Origin: Methanomicrobia archaeon
GTDB taxonomy: Archaea > Methanobacteriota_B > Thermococci > Methanofastidiosales > NM3
Assembly: GCA_030603445.1 (NCBI GenBank)
Contig: JAUVXU010000001.1
Location: 107,924-158,712 of the forward strand
DNA length: 50,789 bases
Direction: 5' to 3'
Shown: positions 40,831 through 47,947 of the stretch, piece after piece
How positions within the stretch are numbered: the stretch's first letter is position 1
How the letters are laid out: the number at the start of each line of letters is the position of its first letter
Made by a program: the position numbers and the translations under genes
The notes under the pieces: model-generated
What the model was told of the DNA's origin: nothing
What the model saw: the letters and a program-made list of their open reading frames with translations, nothing else
Database searches by the model: none

Positions 40831-42426
40831 ATGTTTTGTTACCAATGTGAGGAAACGGCCAAAGGGACGGGATGCACAGTCTCTGGGGTCTGTGGGAAAA
40901 AGGGAGATGTTGCTGATTTACAGGACAAGCTCATATACATGTTGAAAGGTATTTCATACTATGCAGTAGAAGCCAGAAAAGAAAATATAGAAGATGAAGA
41001 GGTTAATAAATTTATAATGGATGCTATCTTTGCAACAATAACAAATACCAACTTTGATGCCAAATATTTTGAGTCCATGATAGACAAGGCGTTTGAGTTA
41101 CGCGATAGGATTGGAAAAAATGCGGGAAGAACGGATGCGCCTAATGGGGCAATTATAACTAAAGACGAACTGATGAGCAAGGATGTCGGGGTCCTAAATA
41201 CAAAAAATGAGGATATAAGGTCCCTAAGGGAGCTTCTCATATACGGCATCAAGGGATTAGCTGCTTATGCGTATCATGCAGACGTGCTGGGTTACAAAGA
41301 CCCTAAATTATTTGCGTTTATGCAAGAGGCCCTTATGGCAACAACAAAAGATCTCTCGGCAGATGAACTTGTGGCCCTTGTCATGAAGTGCGGTGCTATG
41401 GGGGTAGACGTAATGGCGTTGCTTGATAAGGCCAATACAGACACGTATGGCAATCCTGAGCCAACAAAGGTAAATATAGGGGTGCGTAACAATCCGGGCA
41501 TACTTATCAGCGGCCATGATCTTAAAGACCTGGAGATGCTGCTAAAGCAAACCGAGGGAACCGGAATAGATGTATACACTCATGGAGAGATGTTGCCATC
41601 TATGTCATATCCTATGTTCAAGAAGTATCCTAATCTTGTGGGGAATTATGGGGGCGCATGGTGGAAACAAAAAGAAGAGTTTGACAAGTTCAATGGTCCT
41701 ATACTTCTTACAACAAACTGTCTTGTCCCGCCCAAGGAATCCTATAAGGATCGCGTCTATACTACCGGGGTAGTTGGATATGAAGGCCTTGTCTATATCC
41801 AAGAAGTAGACGGAGAGAAGGATTTTTCACAAATTATAGAACACGCAAAGAAATGTGCTTCACCCCAAGAGATTGAAAGAGGAGAGATATGGGGGGGCTT
41901 TGCCCATACTGCTGTGCTGTCTGTAGCAGACAAGATAGTTGATGCAGTCAAGGCCGGAAAGATAAAGCGCTTTATTGTCATGGCGGGCTGTGATGGCCGC
42001 CATAAACAGAGGCAGTACTACACGGACTTTGCAAATGCCTTACCAAAAGATACAGTAATACTTACTGCAGGATGCGCCAAATATAGATACAATAAATTGG
42101 ACCTAGGTGACATAGACGGCATCCCAAGGGTTCTTGACGCTGGACAATGCAACGACTCTTACTCGCTTGTCGTCATAGCATTGAAGCTTGCCGAAGCCTT
42201 TGGGCTGGATGATATAAACAAGCTTCCAATATCATATAATATCGCTTGGTATGAACAAAAGGCAGTACTGGTGCTTCTTGCGCTGCTACATCTTGGCGTA
42301 AAAAATATAATGTTAGGCCCTGTGTTGCCCGCATTCGTTTCCCCCAATGTTCTTAACGTTCTTGTGGAGAAGTTTGGCCTAAGGCCAAACAGCGATGTTG
42401 AGCAAGATATTCCTGCACTTATTTAG
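40831..42426 (+). CDS. hcp: Hybrid-cluster protein (hydroxylamine/NO reductase)
   Basis: 531 residues. Hcp contains a [4Fe-4S] and an oxygen-bridged hybrid cluster and detoxifies NO or hydroxylamine in anaerobes. The N-terminal cluster ligands are Cys3, Cys6, Cys15 and Cys21 ([21 protein letters not shown]). Hybrid-cluster ligands are in [47 protein letters not shown] and [14 protein letters not shown]. Start ATG 40831 is chosen for the Shine-Dalgarno GGAGG nine bases upstream. It is divergent from a Cys-rich HxlR regulator that probably controls it, and ends in a hairpin/T-run terminator. Confidence 0.95.
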   Translation: MFCYQCEETAKGTGCTVSGVCGKKGDVADLQDKLIYMLKGISYYAVEARKENIEDEEVNKFIMDAIFATITNTNFDAKYFESMIDKAFELRDRIGKNAGRTDAPNGAIITKDELMSKDVGVLNTKNEDIRSLRELLIYGIKGLAAYAYHADVLGYKDPKLFAFMQEALMATTKDLSADELVALVMKCGAMGVDVMALLDKANTDTYGNPEPTKVNIGVRNNPGILISGHDLKDLEMLLKQTEGTGIDVYTHGEMLPSMSYPMFKKYPNLVGNYGGAWWKQKEEFDKFNGPILLTTNCLVPPKESYKDRVYTTGVVGYEGLVYIQEVDGEKDFSQIIEHAKKCASPQEIERGEIWGGFAHTAVLSVADKIVDAVKAGKIKRFIVMAGCDGRHKQRQYYTDFANALPKDTVILTAGCAKYRYNKLDLGDIDGIPRVLDAGQCNDSYSLVVIALKLAEAFGLDDINKLPISYNIAWYEQKAVLVLLALLHLGVKNIMLGPVLPAFVSPNVLNVLVEKFGLRPNSDVEQDIPALI

Positions 42427-42430
42427 TATT

Positions 42431-42470
42431 TTGGTGGCTTTGCCATCAATATTTTTTAATTTTTTTTTTA
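42431..42470 (+). terminator. Hairpin plus T-tract after hcp
   Basis: TTGGTGGC-TTT-GCCATCAA forms an eight-pair stem (one G-T) at 42431-42449, five bases after the stop codon, followed by two T-runs of six and ten. It looks like a bacterial intrinsic terminator; archaeal RNA polymerase also stops on T-runs. Confidence 0.7.
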
Positions 42471-42560
42471 TTACATTTTATAAACAGTAAGAAATGAGGA
42501 TTTATCCTTTTATTATGTGAAATGGAGGGCGCGAAATGGCGTATTAGGGGCCCCGTATCC

Positions 42561-43253
42561 TTATAGGGATATGACAGTTTTCTTTAATTCTTGCAACGAA
42601 GTTATAACAGCATCCGCAGCAGCTGGTGAGTCTTCTCCATATCTACATAAAAACACTGCATGGATCCCGGCGGCTTTTGCCCCTTCTATATCGGCCTTTT
42701 CATCATCGCCGATGTATACCACTTCATCAGCTTCTAATCCTAAATTTTCTAATGCCCTGTTAAATATGATCTGATTTGGTTTTGCAATGCCAATGTCTTC
42801 TGAGATGACAGAGACACAAAAATATTTATCTATCCCCATATGGGCGAGTTTTCTGCGCTGCTGTCTGCTGCCCCCATTTGAAATAATGCCCAATTTGTAT
42901 ATGCCTTTGAGTTCCTTTAGGCATGCAAGCGCGTCGCCATACAAAGACCAGTGGCGTTCATAGAACTCCATATATTCCATAAACCGTTCGTAAGCCTCAC
43001 GTTCTGAAAGAAGAACATCGAACTGCTTGAATACATATTGTGCACGCAGCGAACGGATCCTCTTAAATGTTATCTCTCCATTAACATACTTTTCGAAGTA
43101 GTAGCCGCTGGCATATTCCCAGCATGAAATAAATTTATCGATGTTATCGATCTCTTCTGAACGGGTGGTTGCATACTCATAGAGTGCTTTTTCTTGGGCA
43201 GATTTGTGGTCTAATAAAGTGCCATCGATGTCAAATAGTACTGCACTAATCAT
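42561..43253 (-). CDS. HAD-superfamily hydrolase (YjjG-like, subfamily IA)
   Basis: 230-residue phosphatase. Motif I is LFDIDGTLLDHKS (nucleophile Asp), motif II IISNGGSRQQR, motif III KPNQIIF, and motif IV YIGDDEKADIEGAKAAG. A helical cap lies between motifs I and II, as in YjjG/pyrimidine-nucleotidase and phosphoglycolate phosphatases. The substrate is not determined by sequence. The 3' end contains the small inverted pattern TATCC/GGATA. The gene stands between hcp and the succinyl-CoA synthetase operon on the minus strand. Confidence 0.88.
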   Translation of the reverse strand: MISAVLFDIDGTLLDHKSAQEKALYEYATTRSEEIDNIDKFISCWEYASGYYFEKYVNGEITFKRIRSLRAQYVFKQFDVLLSEREAYERFMEYMEFYERHWSLYGDALACLKELKGIYKLGIISNGGSRQQRRKLAHMGIDKYFCVSVISEDIGIAKPNQIIFNRALENLGLEADEVVYIGDDEKADIEGAKAAGIHAVFLCRYGEDSPAAADAVITSLQELKKTVISL

Positions 43254-43310
43254 ACTATAACAAAAAAATTACTCATTAAAAAAAGTTTGGGAAAAGAAAA
43301 GAAGATGGAC

Positions 43311-44165
43311 CTACAACAGGTCCTTGAGCAACTGCGGAACTTCGTGCGGCATTGTTGCAACTGGCACGCCCACTGCGTTTAGTGCTTTTATCTTGCTCTC
43401 AGCAGTTCCGGTGTTTCCAGAGATAACGGCGCCTGCATGCCCCATCCTCTTGCCTGGTGGTGCAGTCTTACCTGCGATGTATGATACCACTGGTTTTGTT
43501 ATGTATTCTTTGATATATTCTGCTGCAAGCTCTTCTGCGTTGCCACCAATCTCGCCTATCATCACTATTGCTTTTGTGTCCTTATCTTGCTCAAAGCGCT
43601 CAAGTGTGGAAATGAAGTCCATTCCTATGACAGGGTCGCCTCCTATTCCCAGAGCTGTCGTTTGCCCCAGATCGTTGCGGGTCATCTCATCGATTATTTC
43701 GTATGTCAAGGTGCCGCTTCGAGACAATAGGCCTATTGGGCCTTCCTTGAAAATATGGGGCGGGAGGATTCCAAGAAGCGCTTTTCCAGGTGAAATAAGT
43801 CCCGGGGTGTTTGGCCCAACTATATCTACTTCCTGTTCCTTTGCATGTTCTATAATAAACATTGCATCCTGCACGGGGACATGTTCCGTGATACAAACAA
43901 CAGGAGATAATCCTAAAGAAATTGCCTCAAGGGCCGCATCTTTCATAAATCGCGATGGAACAAATATTATTGAGGCATCTGCTTCAACTTCTTCTACGGT
44001 ATCATATATTGGTATGTCGCCCATCATTTGTCCGCCTTTACCTGGCGTTACGCCACCCACTATTTTTGAACCGTATAACTTCATCCTGTTTGAGTGGAAC
44101 TGGCCCTGGCGGCCTGTTGCACCTTGCACAACTATCCTTGTTTTTTCATCTACGAGTATGGCCAT
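43311..44165 (-). CDS. sucD: Succinyl-CoA synthetase alpha subunit
   Basis: 284 residues. CoA-binding N-terminus RIVVQGATGRQGQFHSN, the GPNTPGLISPG segment, and the phosphohistidine loop GKRMGHAGAVISGN (active-site His). It forms a complex with the beta subunit encoded just upstream (5-base gap) to interconvert succinyl-CoA and succinate with ADP/ATP (or GDP/GTP). In a methanogen-type metabolism it serves an incomplete TCA path for biosynthesis rather than a respiratory cycle. It is the last gene of the pair. Confidence 0.95.
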   Translation of the reverse strand: MAILVDEKTRIVVQGATGRQGQFHSNRMKLYGSKIVGGVTPGKGGQMMGDIPIYDTVEEVEADASIIFVPSRFMKDAALEAISLGLSPVVCITEHVPVQDAMFIIEHAKEQEVDIVGPNTPGLISPGKALLGILPPHIFKEGPIGLLSRSGTLTYEIIDEMTRNDLGQTTALGIGGDPVIGMDFISTLERFEQDKDTKAIVMIGEIGGNAEELAAEYIKEYITKPVVSYIAGKTAPPGKRMGHAGAVISGNTGTAESKIKALNAVGVPVATMPHEVPQLLKDLL

Positions 44166-44170
44166 TTAGT

Positions 44171-45286
44171 TCACACCCCTTTGACTGCTGCTTTTGCAGC
44201 TTCCTGCATGGATTGGTATAGTTCGTATCCTTTTTCGTTTAATATCTTTCTTGCTTCTTTTTCGTTGGTACCCATCATCCTGACATAAACAGGCACTGAG
44301 GGATCAAATTCTAAAATTCCTCGTGCTATCTCGTCACACTTTGTGATACCGCCGAATATGTTGATAAAGATGGACTTTACTCCTTTCTTCAAATTTATTA
44401 TCTCTAGGGCTTTTTTCATGTTCTCTGCGCTAGCCCCGCCCCCGATATCAAGGAAGTTTGCAGGTTTTCCTCCGTAATGATTTACAACATCAAGTGACGC
44501 CATTACAAGTCCTGCACCACATCCTATGATGCCTACGTCGCCATCAAGTTCTACATATGCTAGTCCTGCTTCCATGGCTTTAATCTCAATTGGAGTGTAC
44601 TCCTGCGAGTCTTTAAAATCCTCTTTAAATTCTGTCTGTCTGAAGAGCGAGTTGTCGTCAATTACGAGCTTGGCATCAAGTGCCTCAAAACCATTTGGAG
44701 TAATAGCAAGCGGATTTATTTCGATAAGTTCTGCATCCTTGTCTTGCATTATCTGCCCTAATTTGTAAATTATAGTTGCAAGGGATAGCATTTCTTTCCC
44801 TTTATATCCCATTTTCGAGGCAACATTGCGGCATTGAAATTCCTGAATCCCTATTATAGGATCTATAAGTACGCGCTGTATTTTCTCAGGTGAAGTGGCT
44901 GCCACCTGCTCTATATCCACCCCTCCTTCTGTAGATGCTAGAAGGGTCATCTTCTTCTTGTTTCGGTCAATGACGAATCCAACGTAAAGTTCCTTTTGTA
45001 TTTCAGAAGGCGTACATACAAGGAGTTTCTTGACAGGAAGTCCTTTTATTTCCATATTGAGGATTTTATTTGCCATTTCCATGGCCTCATCCTCTGTTTT
45101 TGCAAATTTGATACCGCCTGCTTTTCCTCTTCCTCCAACTAGCACTTGCGCTTTAAGAATTACAGGAAGGCCAAGTTTGTACAGCACTGCCTTTAAATTT
45201 TCTACATTTTCAACCATGTATCCGGTCGAAGTAGGTATATCGTACTGTACAAAGATATCTTTTGCTTCATATTCCATTAACTTCAT
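44171..45286 (-). CDS. sucC: Succinyl-CoA synthetase beta subunit
   Basis: 371 residues. ATP-grasp N-terminus (MKLMEYEAKDIFVQYDIP, LKAQVLVGGRGKAGGI), followed by PLAITPNGFEALDAKLVIDD and the C-terminal NFLDIGGGASAENMKKALEI and FINIFGGITKCDEIARGI signatures. Binds nucleotide and, with SucD, catalyses substrate-level phosphorylation. Preceded by AT-rich DNA with several TATA candidates near 45310-45340; AGGTATGTCTT lies before the start codon. Gene order is sucC-sucD. Confidence 0.95.
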   Translation of the reverse strand: MKLMEYEAKDIFVQYDIPTSTGYMVENVENLKAVLYKLGLPVILKAQVLVGGRGKAGGIKFAKTEDEAMEMANKILNMEIKGLPVKKLLVCTPSEIQKELYVGFVIDRNKKKMTLLASTEGGVDIEQVAATSPEKIQRVLIDPIIGIQEFQCRNVASKMGYKGKEMLSLATIIYKLGQIMQDKDAELIEINPLAITPNGFEALDAKLVIDDNSLFRQTEFKEDFKDSQEYTPIEIKAMEAGLAYVELDGDVGIIGCGAGLVMASLDVVNHYGGKPANFLDIGGGASAENMKKALEIINLKKGVKSIFINIFGGITKCDEIARGILEFDPSVPVYVRMMGTNEKEARKILNEKGYELYQSMQEAAKAAVKGV

Positions 45287-45548
45287 AAGACATACCTCTA
45301 TACCATTTTCTAAAAATTAAATATTTTTAATTTAAATATCTTTTGGAAACTTATTTTAACTATTTGCCTTTATAATACATATATTTCAATAAAAATTTTC
45401 TAATAAAAATAGTAATATGAAGTTATAGGCATGTTTAACCAGAATATTTTTGACATAATGATAATAAAAATTATTCTATTTATGCCCACTAAACTGAATA
45501 TAATGGAAAAAAGAATGGAAATGACAGAATAAAAAATAGAATAAACAG
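45287..45548. other. Intergenic region, no gene seen
   Basis: 262 very AT-rich bases between sucC and the lipoprotein gene, containing the sucC promoter (TTTAAATATTTTT type sequences near 45325) and T/A runs. No frame or structure is worth calling. Confidence 0.4.
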
Positions 45549-45965
45549 CTATCCTATATCACAAATTTTCCATTTCTCATTCTCAAATACAAGTTTGAAT
45601 GAATAAGGTATGCGTGACACTTCAGTGGAACCTTTTGGATAAATTTTAAGATCAGCGTCAACAACTGCAGATAGCCCCGTTATATGAGATGAGATGTTTT
45701 CTATCTCAAATATTAGGTTTATGGCCTCTAGATCTTTAAATGTATCATTTAGGGTTTCAAGAATGGCCTTTTCACCCCCGGCACTGTCGATAACTGCTGA
45801 TGAGAGGGTTCTAATTACTTTTTGTGCATCACGTTCGTTTAACCCGTCATAATATATGCGGATAACGTCTTCAGGTGTTTCCTCTTTACTATTCGAATCT
45901 ATGCAAGCGCAGGAACCCACAACCAGAATAAGAATAAGTAGTGCCAATATTGGGTATTTTCCCAT
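45549..45965 (-). CDS. Lipoprotein with NTF2-like (DUF4878-type) domain
   Basis: 138 residues. A hydrophobic signal ends in a lipobox-like VGSCACID (Cys at about 19), so the protein is probably lipid-anchored outside the cell. The rest is an NTF2/DUF4878-like fold: TPEDVIRIYYDGLNERDAQK, the LSSAVIDSAGG-K-A-I helix, and SFKLVFENEKWKICDIG at the end. The function is unknown; such domains are often substrate- or partner-binding. A short gene with its own T-rich downstream region; no operon partner. Confidence 0.7.
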   Translation of the reverse strand: MGKYPILALLILILVVGSCACIDSNSKEETPEDVIRIYYDGLNERDAQKVIRTLSSAVIDSAGGEKAILETLNDTFKDLEAINLIFEIENISSHITGLSAVVDADLKIYPKGSTEVSRIPYSFKLVFENEKWKICDIG

Positions 45966-46213
45966 AAGTTAGCTCTTATTGTATGCTTAAATATTTTTTG
46001 TTAAAAATGTGCACTTTATTCATGCGATGGATTGTTAATTCCCCTAATATATGCTCTTTTCATGTAATTTTAAATATTTCTTATTAAAAATCCTACAATT
46101 CCTATAATTTACTTCTCAATTGTATATTTATGTGGATAAGGATTCATAACTATTGCACATCGCTTGTTATTTTTGCAATAGATATTAATATGTTCCAATA
46201 ACATATTATTTTC

Positions 46214-47158
46214 ATGGCACTTGTTGCTGAGATGATATCCAAAAGTAAGAAGGACCATCTTATAGATGACCTTAAGAATACATATTTGCACGAGGAGAAA
46301 GCAGAGATAAACGGCTGTTGTATAAAACTTATAACAGATAATACAAGTTTTAAAGAAATGTGGCAAGACAACTTCAATCACATCTCTGAATTTATTAGGC
46401 CGCACGGCCGTATATTTTCTCTAAACGACCCTAGTAAACCATCTCTTGATTTGTATTACGAGCCTATCTCTAAAACGTGTTTCTTGTACAATTGCACATA
46501 TTATGGCTACGTAAAAAGCTTGGCACTGGCTATTGCTGGTGATTTTTTAGAAGAGTACCACTCGATACATTCCCGCTATTCTGTGCATGGCGCAGCAATA
46601 GATGTTTTTGGAAAAGGCATAGCCCTTATTGCTCCATCAGGGACTGGCAAGACAACTCTTTCGTACGGCCTGCTACTTGATTCACATTCCCGTTTAGTGA
46701 GCGATGACTGGTTCTATGCCCAGATAATGGGCGATCTGGTAATTTGCCGTGCATCAGAGAAAAATGTCTATATCCGCGATTCCATACAAAAAACCTATCC
46801 TGAGTTTAAGAGCGTCATACAATCAGCGAAGATGGATAACACTAACAGGGGCATTATAGATATAGGGGATGTGTTAGGCGACACTAAGAAAGCAGATTCC
46901 ACAATAATGGCCCACACAGTATTTTTAGAGCGCGATATAGACGATGACGTTTTCTATAACATGTCGGTCAAGGAGGCACTCTCCTACTTAGTAAAGCATG
47001 ATTTTTGTAATCCCCACATGATCATAAGCAATAAGCGCAAGGTAAGTATTCGTAAGAAATTTTTTAAGCAGTACTTCGAACGCACTAAGATTTATATGCT
47101 AAATACGATAGAAACTCCAGCCCAATCACTTGAACACCTAAAACGCCTTATACACTAA
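46214..47158 (+). CDS. PEPCK/HPr-kinase-like P-loop protein
   Basis: 314 residues. The core YSVHGAAIDVFGKGIALIA leads to Walker A PSGTGKTTLSYGLLLD and SDDWFYAQIMG (Walker B-like DD), the pattern of the HprK C-terminal/PEPCK-like kinase superfamily, here without the HprK N-terminal domain. The N-terminal 110 residues are unfamiliar. Archaeal homologues are of unknown substrate, and no HPr or PTS gene is present. It lies before a CPBP-like membrane protein on the same strand with 55 bases between, and may be part of the same transcription unit. The start is leaderless; ATATTAATATG is upstream. Confidence 0.65.
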   Translation: MALVAEMISKSKKDHLIDDLKNTYLHEEKAEINGCCIKLITDNTSFKEMWQDNFNHISEFIRPHGRIFSLNDPSKPSLDLYYEPISKTCFLYNCTYYGYVKSLALAIAGDFLEEYHSIHSRYSVHGAAIDVFGKGIALIAPSGTGKTTLSYGLLLDSHSRLVSDDWFYAQIMGDLVICRASEKNVYIRDSIQKTYPEFKSVIQSAKMDNTNRGIIDIGDVLGDTKKADSTIMAHTVFLERDIDDDVFYNMSVKEALSYLVKHDFCNPHMIISNKRKVSIRKKFFKQYFERTKIYMLNTIETPAQSLEHLKRLIH

Positions 47159-47213
47159 TTTGGAAGGAAAAACCTTTTATGTTCCTTTTTTTCTTAGATA
47201 GTGTGGTGGAGTA

Positions 47214-47903
47214 ATGGCAGAGATATTACAAATTACCGTTATTGCAATTGGTTTGGGCCTGTTATCCGTGGCCCTACTTCGTTCGATTATACCAAGTTTA
47301 TACAAGCAGGACAGGAGGCTTGCCCAGTTAATCTACCTTAATTTTTTTTGGGTAGCGGTTTTCTTTGTTGTGTATCTTTATGAGAGAAATACTATATCAT
47401 CTCTTGGATTCACACTGGGAACTAGCCCAATAGTTACATTAGAGTATACTATTCTAGCAGTTCTTGTTACACTGTTTTTGTACATATTCTCTGCACGCAG
47501 GGAAAAGAACAAAGGCACGCTTCGTGTAGAGGAGGGTTTTCTGGTAATCGACAAAGAAAAGGTCGATTTGAGGATGATTTCCTATTTCGGATTTGCACAG
47601 ACATTTCTTATGCAAATAATGTGGGTCGCATTGCCTCTTGAAATATTTTTCAGAGGCTACCTTATAACACGCATTGCGATGTCGTTCTCAGACTTTGCAG
47701 CAGTATTGTTATCGTCACTGGTATTCTTTGTTGCATATTTTGATAGACCTATCTTCGGAAATATTAACCTAATACTTGCGTTGATGTGGGGGTACTGCTT
47801 CATAGCAACAGGGAGTATTATCCCTGGACTTGTGGCGCATATGTTTATAAACACTATGAGTTTCTACTTTGCTAGAAACATCGCAATTTCAAGAAGAGTA
47901 TAA
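47214..47903 (+). CDS. CPBP-family membrane protein with degenerate protease motifs
   Basis: 229 residues with about seven membrane segments. The C-terminal half is a CPBP (CAAX protease/bacteriocin-processing, Abi) domain: ALPLEIFFRGYLITRI in motif 1, SSLVFFVAYFDRP in motif 2, and VPGLVAHMFINTMSFYF in motif 3. Normal motif 1 is EExxxR, but here the first Glu is Leu, and the motif 2 His is missing. Only the motif 3 His/Asn remains, so peptidase activity is doubtful. GGTGGAG stands just before the ATG. The kinase-like gene precedes it and a HerA-like ATPase follows. Confidence 0.72.
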   Translation: MAEILQITVIAIGLGLLSVALLRSIIPSLYKQDRRLAQLIYLNFFWVAVFFVVYLYERNTISSLGFTLGTSPIVTLEYTILAVLVTLFLYIFSARREKNKGTLRVEEGFLVIDKEKVDLRMISYFGFAQTFLMQIMWVALPLEIFFRGYLITRIAMSFSDFAAVLLSSLVFFVAYFDRPIFGNINLILALMWGYCFIATGSIIPGLVAHMFINTMSFYFARNIAISRRV

Positions 47904-47947
47904 AGGGATAATAGTCCTTATATTCTATTTGTATTTTGGGCGATACA

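Noticed and set aside
42541-42575. GGGGCCCC plus TATCC/GGATA pattern near the HAD gene end as a mobile-element border
   Set aside because: Too short, not repeated elsewhere, and it overlaps the HAD stop codon; better read as mRNA 3' structure.
43324-44169. Long 281-codon plus-strand frame
   Set aside because: Mirror of sucD on the other strand, rich in Ser/Pro/Ile as expected from antisense of a conserved gene; no family motif.
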